In this document: piece after piece, positions 8,663 through 17,579 of the stretch
Layout: the number at the start of each line of letters is the position of its first letter
Numbering within the stretch: position 1 is the stretch's first letter
Origin: CAJBLF01 sp041663325
GTDB lineage: Bacteria > Patescibacteriota > Gracilibacteria > Absconditabacterales > Absconditicoccaceae
DNA: 22,903 nt
Assembly: GCA_041663325.1 (NCBI GenBank)
Contig: JBAZRN010000017.1
Coordinates: 1 to 22,903, forward strand
Direction of reading: 5' to 3'
Translations under genes and position numbers: made by a program
The notes under the pieces: model-generated
The model's input: only the letters and a program-made list of their open reading frames with translations
Told to the model about the DNA's origin: nothing
The model's database searches: none

Positions 8663-8687
8663 TCTATTTAGTTATTTAGTTATTAGT

Positions 8688-9758
8688 ATGGCAAATTCAT
8701 TTGATATAGAACAGATCCTAGCACTAATAGAGAAAAACCCAAATATTTCAGATCTTCATTTGTCTGGAGGAGAGAGTATTTCTTATAGACTCAATGGAGA
8801 AATCATTAGAGAAGAAACCGCAGGCAAACTTAGTAATGAATCTATGGAAATCGTTCTTAGACAGCTTTTTCAGTGAAATCCACAGAGGTTTGATAAATTT
8901 CTCGGTGATAAAGAGGCTGATTTTGCTTTTGTATCCAAAAATAATGTACCCTATAGAGTAAACGCATTTTTTAAGACAGGAAGAATCTGAGTGGTAATGA
9001 GAAAAATAAATGCTATGGCAAAAAAACTTGAAGAACTCATCTTTTCTGATATCGCTGATAGTATTAAAAAAAATATATTATCTGCTAAAAAGTGACTATA
9101 TCTCGTTACTGGACCTACAGGATGCGGTAAATCAACTTCACTTGTAGCTATGCTTGAATATTTAAATGAAACAAGAAATGAAAATCTTATCACCATAGAA
9201 GATCCTATAGAATTTGTTTTTGAACCAAAAAAATGTATCATCTCTCAAAGAGAAATCGGGCATGACACATGGTCATTTGCTAATGCACTTAGATCTGCTA
9301 TGCGTGAAGATCCAAATATCATTTTTGTCGGAGAAATTCGTGATAGAGAAACCGCAGAATCGGCATTAAGTCTTGCTGAAACAGGGCATTTAGTTTTTTC
9401 TACTCTTCATACAAACTCCGCCGCAAATACGGTAAATAGATATATTTCATTCTTTCCACCAGAAATACAAGATAGTATCAGTGATAGGCTAGCTGAATCA
9501 TTGATAGGAATCCAATCTCAATTTTTGGTTAGAACTAAGGATGAAAAATCCAGAGTTTGAATATTTGAAGTTATGATTAATACAATTTCTATCAAAAATA
9601 ATATTAAAAAAAGAGCTATAGAACAAATTGATAATATTATAGAGACTTCCTCGCTTATTTGAATGATTAATCTTAAAAAATATACCCAAAGATTGATAGA
9701 TAAACAGATTATTGATCCTAAAGAAGTGGAATGGTTATTCGGAACCTGACCACAATAA
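8688..9758 (+). CDS. pilT: PilT-type twitching/retraction ATPase
   Basis: Hexameric secretion-superfamily ATPase that powers type IV pilus retraction. The 356-residue length is typical. Visible parts: an N-terminal PAS-like domain with SDLHLSGGESISYRLNGEI, Walker A GPTGCGKST (142-150), Asp box ITIEDPIEFVFE, Walker B IIFVGEIRD (G215), and the His box GHLVFSTLHTNSA. The C-terminal domain follows with MINTISIKNNIKKRAIEQ. Six glycines are UGA (for example LFQGNPQ, GRIGVVM, KKGLYLV), and the frame ends in TAA. The ATG at 8688 gives the usual short N-terminus; an upstream TTG is in frame but lies in repeat sequence. It leads a plus-strand group that continues with two small unknown genes and two VirB2-like membrane proteins, so a pilus or filament function is likely. 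PilB cannot be excluded by motif alone, but the short N-terminus favours PilT. Confidence 0.92.
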
Positions 9759-9825
9759 AAAATAATGAAAAACTAATAATGAAAAGTGAAAAACGATGGA
9801 AAAAAATCTTTAATAAAAATATACT

Positions 9826-9853
9826 TTCACTATTCACTTTTAACTATTCACTA
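9826..9853. repeat. Four-unit heptamer tract (TTCACTA type)
   Basis: Units TTCACTA, TTCACTT, TTAACTA, TTCACTA, ending seven bases before the start codon at 9860. Units 1 and 4 are identical. The tract lies between pilT and the next small gene. Confidence 0.75.
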
Positions 9854-9859
9854 TACATC

Positions 9860-10045
9860 ATGGATGCACCAGGAATTTATAGATGAGGAACTTACAAACA
9901 ACATATTTCTGCCAGAGAGATAGAAAAAATGAAAAAAAATATGAAAAAAGTCCCTATTATAGAATATAAAGCGGATCTCTATCATCATAAAGAAGAACAA
10001 GAAGCAGAAAAATTATTATCTAAACTTCATGAAAATAAAAAATAA
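9860..10045 (+). CDS. Small basic unknown protein downstream of pilT
   Basis: A 61-residue protein I do not recognise. It begins MDAPGIYRGGTYKQHISARE, with the first glycine of the RGG pair encoded by UGA, and continues as a charged, lysine- and glutamate-rich helix (EKMKKNMKKVPIIEYKAD, then KEEQEAEKLLSKLHENKK). No membrane segment or signal peptide. The chosen ATG follows the heptamer tract; an in-frame ATG at 9779 would add 27 residues, but that extension is translated from the repeat tract and looks artificial. It sits 101 bases after pilT and 23 bases before the next gene, so it is probably in the same transcript. Confidence 0.6.
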
Positions 10046-10068
10046 TTTATATATAAACATAATTACCC

Positions 10069-10479
10069 ATGGCAAATATGGACCTTATAAAAACAAAATT
10101 ACCACAAGAACTGCGAGAACAAGCAGAAAAATTTACTATACCTGATGAATTTCTGACTACTATGCCGGATTTGATTGTTTTGGTGTTGAATTCTAAATCT
10201 ATGGATAATCCCGAAGAAAAACAATCATGGTTTAATCTTTTACCTCTTATGAATAAGGATCAGATAGATAAATTGAGGGATATTCTTATAAGAGAAAAAC
10301 AAAAACTAGCTGAAATAGAGCAAAAATATGAACAAAAAAAAGATGAGCTCAAAACTAAATATACTCAAAAACGAGAAGATATGGTCTATACAAAAAGAAT
10401 GGAAGCAATCAAAAAAGAAGAAGCAAAACATGAAGAAATAGAGGATAAACAGGCAGATAATTTACTTACTCAACTATAA
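10069..10479 (+). CDS. Unknown coiled-coil protein
   Basis: A 136-residue soluble protein with no recognised domain. The first half (LPQELREQAEKF, EFLTTMPDLIVLVLNSKS, PEEKQSWFNLLPLMNKDQ) looks like a compact helical domain. Residues about 75-128 are a long charged helix with heptad-like spacing (KQKLAEIEQKYEQKKDELK and onward), likely coiled coil. It contains no glycine at all, which is why no UGA interrupts it. It ends in TAA five bases before the next start codon, so it is translated together with the VirB2-like gene that follows. A cytoplasmic partner or chaperone for that membrane protein is possible but unproven. Confidence 0.75.
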   Translation: MANMDLIKTKLPQELREQAEKFTIPDEFLTTMPDLIVLVLNSKSMDNPEEKQSWFNLLPLMNKDQIDKLRDILIREKQKLAEIEQKYEQKKDELKTKYTQKREDMVYTKRMEAIKKEEAKHEEIEDKQADNLLTQL

Positions 10480-10484
10480 TATTT

Positions 10485-11354
10485 ATGAAAAAAATTCATC
10501 GCCAATTTATATCACATCTCAGATCATATAGAATGTTTCATTTTATGTTTTTCACGTTTGTCTTACTTATTACTTCAATAGTCATTCATAGTGTAAGTAA
10601 TAAAATATATGCAGAAGATCTTTTGGAACAAGCATTTAAACCGGCTATGAGTAATGAAACTATTATCAATCTCTGAGCAGGAAAAAATGCAGTTGGTAAT
10701 GAAATATTGAGGCAATGAGTAGGTGTTGATGTAAATCTAGGAGAATGATGTATGGTGAATTGAAATCTTATCAAAAAAAATGATGTAAATATTCAAATGA
10801 ATAGTGTAAATTATACTGCTGGTGATGACCATGCTTTTTGTCAGCAAATTCTTGGTGGAACATGGGATGCTACAATAGCATGAATAACCACTGAAGCTCC
10901 ATTGATTGTAAGAATAGCTAAATTTCTTTTGAGAATAACTATGGTACTAGCCGTGACTATGGTGATTTTTAATGGAATCATGTGGATTATAGAATCTTCT
11001 AAATGAGCTGAAGTCAAAGACGCTAAAAAAAATATAACGTTGATTGTAGTTGGTATATTGATAGCACTTATGAGTCTAAGTATCATCAATCTTATTAGCT
11101 CGCTAACCGTAAGTTCATTAGGTACTAAAACAACTAGCAATAGCCAATATTGTATACTCAATGGAAATATTCTTGCTGGTGATGCTCTTAAAAAATATAT
11201 CTGTGAAAATTCTACATTTGGAACTATATATACATGAACATGGTATCCCGATAATATAGGTAATAGATGTAAAAGAAATGGAATTTATACTGCAATCACA
11301 GATGGAGAAATGATTTCAAAATGTATTGAACTTGGATGAGAATATAAATATTAA
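10485..11354 (+). CDS. Membrane protein with TrbC/VirB2-like two-helix C-terminal region
   Basis: A 289-residue exported membrane protein. The N-terminus (residues 1-43) is a signal peptide: basic start, hydrophobic MFFTFVLLITSIVIH, then NKIYAED where cleavage may occur. A roughly 80-residue outside part with a cysteine-bearing stretch (CMVN, HAFCQQILGGTW) follows. Two membrane helices come next, VRIAKFLLRITMVLAVTMVI and NITLIVVGILIALMSLSI, joined by a short charged loop with SSKGAEVKDAKK. That layout (two helices, loop with K-x-A-K/N) is typical of TrbC/VirB2 pilin-like proteins common in candidate phyla bacteria. A C-terminal outside part with three more cysteines follows. Eight or more glycines are UGA. 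The next gene is a shorter protein of the same two-helix type. Role in a pilus or secretion channel is inference. Confidence 0.75.
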
Positions 11355-11377
11355 TTTTAATTTATAGATATATAGAG

Positions 11378-11752
11378 ATGATTAAAAATTTCCTACACTG
11401 AATAATTTTCACAACACTTGGTCTTACTTGTGTTTTTTCTACTTTTGCTATTGTAGTAGAAGTACCCTCTAGCCAAGGCCAAGAAGATGTAATGATAACC
11501 GGTCCAACCCAAATACAAGGGGATGAATCTACATTTTTTGAAACTATCCAAACTATTAATACCTATTTACGATTTTCTATATGAGCTATCTGTATGGGAG
11601 TGTTAATTTTTTGATGAATAAAATTGATGACAGCATGATGAGATGCAGCAAAAATGAAAGAGGCAAATAAACTTCTTATGTGAGCTTTGATCTGAATTTT
11701 GATAGCTATATTTTCGTACGCAATAGTGAGAATTATAGTAAATTTACTCTAA
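11378..11752 (+). CDS. TrbC/VirB2-like pilin-type protein
   Basis: A 124-residue small membrane protein. It has a signal peptide (MIKNFLHGIIFTTLGL and on through VFSTFA), a short outside linker (EVPSSQGQEDVMITGP), and two membrane helices, LRFSIGAICMGVLIFGGI and LLMGALIGILIAIFSYAI, joined by KLMTAGGDAAKMKEANK. This is the VirB2/TrbC pilin pattern, where the loop between helices faces the cytoplasm. About eight of its thirteen glycines are UGA, several as adjacent pairs, so the gene is invisible under the standard code. It starts 23 bases after the previous gene with GAG just before the ATG, and a terminator follows at 11793. Family VirB2 proteins form the pilus of type IV secretion systems; no other VirB genes are visible here, so the filament it builds is unknown. 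Confidence 0.82.
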
Positions 11753-11792
11753 GTGATAGTTTTTAACATTTTTTTGATAGACCATTTTTGGA

Positions 11793-11832
11793 AAAAAGAG
11801 TTTAAACTCCTTATAGGTGAGTTTTTTCTTTT
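11793..11832 (+). terminator. Terminator of the pilT-VirB2-like group
   Basis: AAACTC (11804-11809) pairs with GAGTTT (11819-11824), followed by TTTCTTTTT. The stem is AT-rich but the T-run is good. It lies about 50 bases after the last VirB2-like gene. Confidence 0.55.
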
Positions 11833-12180
11833 TATAGAGTCTATTTTTGAAATATAAAAAACTATACTACATATATTGGATGGATATACTGTTTTTTAAC
11901 AATCTAACATTCTCATTTATTTGATATTTTTATCGGAAATATAGTTAGTGATTATAGTAATACATCTATTAACGTACTGTTAATAAAATCTCTTTATGAT
12001 ATATTACTAATATAATTTATATTAAATTATTAATTAAATAAATATTAATAATACAATCTGAAATGAATTATGGATTGAATTTTTTTTCGGGATGAATATA
12101 CCCTTGATGTTTTCAAATCCAGTTGGATGAAAAAAATATGGAAGTTTTGGTATATTATTTTAAATTTTTTCTTTGAAACT
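11833..12180. other. AT-rich spacer, no clear gene
   Basis: About 350 bases of very AT-rich sequence before the small membrane protein gene. It has one notable inverted repeat, ATTAAC-GTACT-GTTAAT (11968-11984), and AT tracts around 12010-12055 that could be promoter or bend DNA. A 44-codon ORF at 12063-12197 overlaps the next gene and was not accepted. Confidence 0.5.
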
Positions 12181-12591
12181 ATGAAAGATATCATTAAGAG
12201 AGTCATTATAAGTATTATTTCATGATTATTTATTGGGTATCTAGCATATTTATTTTTTCAAAATACCATAATCGTTCAGTCAGGATTTATTGAGTATAAT
12301 ACTCTTTATTATCTTGTTTTGATAGTTATTTGTTTATTTTTATTTGTCCTTTTTGGGATATATCCTATTCATTTTAAAATGACTAAAGCTACCTTATTTG
12401 TGCTTGGATTAGCATTGATTGTTATTTGAGATACTGTTCTTCTTAATGATATAACAACCTATGTCTATGTAGGCGATATATTTAAAGTGTTGTGAGTGGT
12501 TTTGACCTTATTAGCTTGGACAGATCTACTTATCACTAATAAAGTGATGAAAAAGAAACAAGAAAAAAATATAGAAGTTATTGAAGTGTAA
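12181..12591 (+). CDS. Small four-helix membrane protein, function unknown
   Basis: A 136-residue integral membrane protein with about four helices: IISIISGLFIGYLAYLFF, LYYLVLIVICLFLFVLFG, TLFVLGLALIVIGDTVLL and VGDIFKVLGVVLTLLAWT, ending with a charged tail (MKKKQEKNIEVIEV). Three glycines are UGA (IISGLF, VIGDTV, VLGVVL), all inside helices. I do not recognise the family. It stands alone between an AT-rich spacer and tRNA-Gly, only 12 bases before the tRNA, so the two may share a transcript. Confidence 0.75.
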
Positions 12592-12603
12592 ACTTTAAAA
12601 ATT

Positions 12604-12677
12604 GCAGGCGTAGTTCAATTGGCTAGAACATTTCCTTGCCAAGGAAGAGGTTGCGGGTTCGAGTCCCGTCGCTTGCT
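12604..12677 (+). tRNA. tRNA-Gly (anticodon GCC)
   Basis: Full cloverleaf: acceptor GCAGGCG pairs with CGCTTGC (one G-T), D arm GTTC/GAAC, anticodon stem TTTCC/GGAAG around loop TTGCCAA, T arm GCGGG-TTCGAGT-CCCGT. The anticodon GCC reads GGC and GGU glycine codons. CCA is not encoded; the next bases are AAT. This is not the UGA-reading tRNA-Gly(UCA), which must lie elsewhere in the genome. Confidence 0.95.
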
Positions 12678-12723
12678 AATAAGGAAGAGGTTGCTCCGTA
12701 GTTCTACGGGGTCGCTTGCTAAT
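12641..12723 (+). repeat. Direct repeat of the tRNA-Gly 3' half
   Basis: 12641-12680 (within the tRNA and three bases beyond) is repeated at 12681-12723. The first 14 bases (AAGGAAGAGGTTGC) and last 13 (GTCGCTTGCTAAT) are identical. The middle, which forms the T arm in the tRNA, is replaced by CTCCGTAGTTCTACGGGG, which makes a 7-pair hairpin with a GTTC loop. The second copy therefore lacks a T-loop and cannot be a tRNA part. Confidence 0.85.
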
Positions 12724-12743
12724 GATTATTGAATATACAAGAA

Positions 12744-12778
12744 GGTCTGATTTCGAGTCAGATTTTTTGCTTTTTTTT
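12744..12778 (+). terminator. Intrinsic terminator after tRNA-Gly
   Basis: TCTGA (12746-12750) pairs with TCAGA (12758-12762), followed at once by TTTTTTGCTTTTTTTT. It ends the tRNA-Gly transcript. Confidence 0.85.
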
Positions 12779-12825
12779 AAAAAATATATATAATTATACT
12801 ACTTTATATCTTATCTCTGGATTTT

Positions 12826-15582
12826 ATGAGTGATGAAGTAATAAAAAAAATCTCAGAAATTAAAGAACAGAAATCTATAACTTCTGATCTTTCTCCTGAA
12901 AAAGAAGATTTAACTGATTTACAAGCAAAGGTAGAAACTACTAATCTAAAAAAAGAAATAAAAAATGATAAAGTAGAAGTAGATAGTGATTGGTCGTATG
13001 AACTTATGAAAGATAGTGTTATGCACACAAAATTATTAACTATATTATGATCTGAAAATAAAGTAGAAAAATTTGCTGAAGATATAGATAAAATTGTAAG
13101 AAAATTCCTTGACCAAGAATTAGAATGATTTTCTAATAGTATCAAAAATAGTATGAGTGTGGGTATTCAATTTGCTATGATGGAAACTTTAATTGAACAA
13201 TGAGCTGAATGATCAACTGATTTTTTTACTACATTTTCTAGTACTAAGTTAGGTTCACCTACTAAATCATTTGAATGATTATATAAGTCATTTAGTTTAT
13301 TATGATCAACTAATAATTTTTTTATTCTTGCGAATAAAGTGCAGAATATAAGTTGGTATCTTTCTGATAAAAAGAGTCTTATTACTGCTTCAAAAGACAT
13401 TCTAGAACTTATGAATCCTGTAAAATTTAAAACGCTTTTAAATAAGCCTGTATGGTCTACTCAATCACAGATAGATAAACTAGATATTACTACAATTTTT
13501 AGTTTGGATACATCAGTTGGTGTGGAACTTTCTGATGCAGAAAAAACGGAATTAAAAAAAATTGTAGATAATACAGATATGCCTATTACTGAAAAAACTA
13601 TCTCTGCTATTCAAAAATCACTAAAAACCGCTGATAAACTCTTGGATACTAGAAAAAAAGTAAAAACTAAAGCTTCAGAATGGGTAGACAAAATAGCGAG
13701 TGTTTTGGATATCAATATTCCTTTTCTTGGAAATCTTGGTGAAATGATAGGTATGAAGTTTCCTACAGATATTTTATGAGAACAAAAAGATGGAGGAGTA
13801 TTGAATTTTGTCCTTTGAATGTTTGGTTTTCGTTGATGAGTTAAATGACTTCATAAAGAGTATATAAAAGAGAAACTAGATGATTTAGCTATAGATAATA
13901 CATTTATAACTACTACTTATACTGATTTCCAAAAAAATACTGATACTACTATCACTAATGATTCAGAAACTAGCACTTGGAAAACTTGTTTATTGACTGC
14001 TCCTGATACTACTACAGAAATAGCCAATAAAGCTAAAATACCAGCTGATTACGCTGGTCTAAAAAAATCTATCGTAGATAATTTAAGTATAGCAACATTA
14101 AATCCTATTATGGTAGCTAAATTTGCTCCTGAAGCCGTAATTACTGAAAATAAAAAAAGTATTGTAGATATGACTAAAATTTTAGGTAAAAAAGATTCTT
14201 TTGTAGATACTTATCTTAAATATATCATTCCACTTCTTGCTGATTCCACTGATGATTTTATAACTTCAAAAAATATAGATAAGGATTCATTTGCTTTAGC
14301 GGTAATGGGAGGATTAGTAGGTGATAAATATTTCATCGAATGAGTGAATATATGATTACTTTCTACTACAGATTTTAAAACCACATGAAGTCTTATATCT
14401 CCTGAAACAACTAAGGATGTTGTTTATGAAGATATCGATGAAAGTGATCCAGAATTAATAAGATTGTCGTCTTGACCAAATGAAAGTTATAGTGATAATA
14501 CTAAATTTGTGCAATATCTTCATGTCTTAGAGAAAAAAAATGGTTTAACATATGGTGTTATGCTTAATCTTATGAAACAAGAAAGCTGATGAATGTTATA
14601 TACTACTACATGAGCGATTATTTGATCTTCAGCATGAGCAAGATGATTATTTCAGTTTACACCAGATACAGCAAAAATATATATAAAAAAATTATGATAT
14701 ACTGAAACTGAATATGAAAAAATCTATACCAATCCTATTGTTTGAGCCAAGGCTTGTGCTTTATTTCTCAAAGATCGTATAGATGCTTGAGATAATACAA
14801 TAAATATGCTTGCTCACTATAATGCTGGTCCAGGAGTACTCTCTAGTGCTAATATAACTCCAGGTAATTTCTCTGGTTTACCTACAGAAACACAAAAATA
14901 TATTGTCACTATCTGAACTGCTCTATTGAAATATTCTAATAAAGATGTAATACTGACTACTATTGAAAAATCCGATCCGAAATCTATTTCCAAGACTGTT
15001 TTGGAAAAATTCTTCACTGCAGTCAATACTATTCCCGCTTATGATGTAAAAATCGAAGCTAAAACCATAGATCAAGTTGTCTTGGTTGGAGATTCTCATG
15101 CTGGATGAATTAAATCGATGGGAGGATTTATTTGAAAGACATTTTATTATGATGGATATGATAGTGGACAACTTTTTAATAAAATTAAAACAGAAAAATT
15201 TAAATTTCCTACTACAATAAAATCCTTAATTCTTGTAGTTTGAATAAATGATATTACAAAAGGATTGGTAAGTAAAATGAAAGATAATTTAGAAAAAATT
15301 AAAACAGAAATACAGCCAATTCAATTAGTTCTTTGTACATTGCCATATTCAAAAGTTAAAACAGTAATGGCTGATGCTAAAGTCGATGAAGTAAATACTA
15401 TTATCAAAACATTTGCTAAAGATAATACTTTACCTGTTATTGATGTCCATAGTGAAGTTACTTTGAAAACCACTGAATATCAAGTTGATGGAGGTCATCT
15501 TACAAATTCTGGATATGCCAAAATAGCAAAAAATATTACATCTCATATCACATGAATTGCAACTATAATAAACGTTGCTTAA
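12826..15582 (+). CDS. Giant SLT lytic transglycosylase - SGNH hydrolase fusion
   Basis: A 918-residue protein with two enzyme domains. Residues about 570-670 are a Slt-type lytic transglycosylase: GVMLNLMKQESGG with catalytic Glu586, AGARGLFQFTPDTAK, and AHYNAGPG near 663-670. Residues about 750-905 are an SGNH/GDSL hydrolase: VLVGDSHAG with nucleophile Ser757, VVGIND with Asn808, and VDGGHLTNSGYA with Asp888 and His891; all four blocks are present. The first ~570 residues are charged, helical and unrecognised, with LDINIPFLGNLGEMIG and MFGFRGGVKGLHKEY as notable parts. About 29 glycines are UGA, roughly half of the total, including both after Glu586. No signal peptide or membrane helix is seen, odd for a cell-wall enzyme. 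The likely joint job is cutting glycan strands and removing an ester (acetyl) group. It is transcribed alone after the tRNA terminator. Prey or host wall attack is possible but only inference. Confidence 0.9.
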
Positions 15583-15641
15583 TTTCTTCTAAACCATATA
15601 CTCACTAAAAATATAAACTAAAATAAAGAAAGGAGGTTATT

Positions 15642-15830
15642 ATGAGAAAAAGTAATACACAAAAACATGCAAAAAGGGCCGTAATTAATTATATAAAGCG
15701 CAAGGCTCAACAAGCCAAAAAAAATCAGAAGAAAAATAAAAAAAATAAAAAATGAAAAAACTTCTATAAAGTTCGGACAGCGTATCGCGTTCGGACTTTT
15801 TCTATGGATTTAATCGCTTGTTGATTGTAG
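15642..15830 (+). CDS. Very basic small protein; end uncertain (UGA at 15753)
   Basis: The ATG at 15642 follows AGGAGG at ideal distance, the strongest ribosome-binding site in the window. It encodes MRKSNTQKHAKRAVINYIKR and then an almost pure lysine/asparagine/glutamine tail, suggesting RNA or DNA binding. At codon 38 comes a UGA (15753-15755), just before a strong hairpin terminator. Read as glycine, the frame continues through the terminator to TAG at 15828 (62 residues) and overlaps the convergent gene by 29 bases. Read as stop, it is a neat 37-residue protein. The coordinates follow UGA=Gly, but the layout favours an end at or near the UGA. I do not recognise the family. Confidence 0.6.
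15758..15802. terminator. Bidirectional terminator between convergent genes
   Basis: AAAGTTCGGAC and GTTCGGACTTT (15768-15798) pair through A-T, G-C and G-T pairs, extended by GCG/CGC around TAT with one bulged A. On the plus strand TTTTTC follows; on the minus strand T-rich sequence follows after a few bases. It serves the basic small gene and the convergent membrane protein gene. Confidence 0.75.
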
Positions 15831-16941
15831 TTTCTCCCGCTCATTTTTTAACTTGAGACATAATATCACTGAAAATACTTTTTATACTTTCTCATGTGGT
15901 TATTGAATTAGTTGATTCTGTGGTTGATATATCTAAATACTGCTGGATATTATTATAATTGTTTAGATTTTTTTGATATGTTTTTGGACTGATGGTGTAC
16001 AATGTGTGGATAAAAAAACTAATAATTTTGTTTATTACTGGATTCAAAACCATACTACCTCCTATCTGATTGATAAAAAAATCTTCCTCCTTTTTTTTAA
16101 ATTGGCTTAATAAACTTCCTCGAATACCATCTTGGATGTTTTTAATATTTTTCCCTTTATATTTTCCTATGAGCTGAAGCGCTCATGAAAGCCCTGAAGG
16201 TGTATAATATTCTATATTGCCTTGTAATATTTGCATAATAGTATTGCCTCAAGATTGTTCGAGTGTAACTGCTGATTGAGGATTGATATTGATAAATGAG
16301 CCATTTCATAAATCAACAAAGATTTTTTCTAATCCTGCTTGTGTTTTGGACGCAAAACTTATTTGTGTTTTTTCTGAAAGATTTATATCACTTTCTTTTA
16401 ATGTATTTAGTGGTATTTCTCTTGTTCATAACTCATTTTTAATGAATAATGTGCCTTCATTTACTCATTGATTGATGATTTTAGCTTTTTGAGATGATAT
16501 GAAATCACTGATACTTGGTATGTTTTCATAGAGGGGAAGTATTCCCGTTAATAAAACAAAAATAATCCCCAATCCTAGTATTCCCATAAAAACATAACGC
16601 ACCCAATGAGTAATATACGTTACTGCTAACGCAAGTAAAATAAGCCCAAATAAGGTAAGAAATTGTCCACTATTCAAACCGATGTTGTTTCTAAAAAATA
16701 CATCTCATATGATAAATACATTGATTACTATAATTACAAATATAAGGAATTTAAATAATTTATTGCCTCATTGGAACATATAGATTACTACTAGAGATAT
16801 GAAAAATATTGCCGTATAGAGTTGGTGATTTTGTATTCGATCCCATAATGCGCTTGGATTGCCTGTATAGAGGAAATAGAGATAAAGAGCTCAAATAGCT
16901 AATATTCCTATAAGAATACCAGTGAAAAACTTTTTGACCAT
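15802..16941 (-). CDS. Multi-pass membrane protein with FecR-like segment
   Basis: A 379-residue protein with about five membrane helices in the first half: MVKKFFTGILIGILAIGALY, AIFFISLVVIYMF, FLIFVIIVINVFII, FLTLFGLILLALAVTYI and VFMGILGLGIIFVLLTGILP. The second half lies outside the membrane. It includes LGNGSFININPQSAVTLEQ, then GGNTIMQILQGNIEYYTPSG, which resembles the beta-rich FecR domain (DGSxxxLxxxTxl...lxxGexxf). A coiled, polar C-terminus follows. Many glycines are UGA; the frame ends in TAG at 15802, at the edge of the shared terminator. It lies on the same strand as another FecR-type gene (17580-18929). FecR domains usually sense or signal across the envelope, but no sigma factor is seen here. 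Function unknown. Confidence 0.75.
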
Positions 16942-17291
16942 GGAATAAAAAAACGAGGTAAAAAATCGTGGGATTAAGGGATTAAGTGTCTTTAAGATAA
17001 TTTTGTTTATATCGAAAAAAAATCGCTTTGCAAAGCGTATTAAAATCTAGATTTTCTGCATAAGCTTGCTTCGCGATTTCCATGCCCTAAAGGACATGGT
17101 TGGTTAACCTAGTCTTGCTGGATAATTAAGCCCAATTTAAATACAGTGCCGTTTGCTGCTCGTGAGTTTCATTGAGATAAGTTATATATTATTAATTCTT
17201 AATTCTTAATCCATACTTTATATTCTTTTATACCGCTTTGCGGTACGAGCAAATACTTTTGATGTGAAGATTTGTATCTCTATGTGTGGTT
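16942..17291. other. Spacer rich in small perfect hairpins
   Basis: About 350 bases with no gene found. It contains CGCTTTGCAAAGCG (17024-17037), CCATGCCC-TAAA-GGACATGG (17080-17099, one mismatch) and TACCGC-TTT-GCGGTA (17231-17245), and a heptamer tract at 17192. The last hairpin lies 47 bases past the stop of the 84-residue gene and could help end its transcript. Confidence 0.6.
17192..17212. repeat. Three-unit heptamer tract (TTAATTC type)
   Basis: Units TTAATTC, TTAATTC, TTAATCC. Same word as on the minus strand at 214-234. Three units instead of four. Confidence 0.6.
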
Positions 17292-17546
17292 TTAAATATC
17301 TATATTTTTAATCATGATTCGACGTATATCTGATTTTTTCAATAATCATTCTACTTTATTTTGGTTTTCTGGACTGAATTCTATGATAACCGCTTTTTCT
17401 TCGACTTTTTGAATTTTATTTTCGTGAAGGGTATAGGATTGGGTGTAATTAATCCTTCTTATTTTGGTAGCTGATCATGATTTGAGTAATCAGGTTATAA
17501 TTTGTTTGAGTTTTCTACCGTCGTTTTTATAAAAAAAAATAAGCAT
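17292..17546 (-). CDS. 84-residue unknown protein
   Basis: Begins MLIFFYKNDGRKLKQIITGL, with the glycine of ITGL encoded by UGA, as are those of KSGSAT and VEGLL. The second half (NYTQSYTLHENKIQKVEEK, AVIIEFSPENQNKVEGLLKK) reads as a beta-alpha-beta pattern. The order is loosely like CutA1 proteins (SxYxWxGKIexxxE, then a helix), but the signature tryptophans are absent and the N-terminus is short, so I do not assign it. It starts 33 bases after the stop of the FecR-type gene, so the two are probably co-transcribed. Too short for standard ORF calls because of its three UGA codons. Confidence 0.7.
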
Positions 17547-17579
17547 ATCATTCTGTTATTTTTATAAAAAAGCTGAGTT

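Noticed and set aside
8601..8687. Longer PilT start at TTG 8601
   Set aside because: The added residues are translated from repeat sequence; family N-terminus fits the ATG at 8688.
12063..12197. 44-codon ORF with UGA=Gly
   Set aside because: Overlaps the start of the membrane protein gene at 12181, no ribosome site and no protein-like pattern.
12678..12723. Integrated genomic island bounded by the tRNA repeat
   Set aside because: The two repeat copies are adjacent with nothing between them and no integrase is seen in the window.
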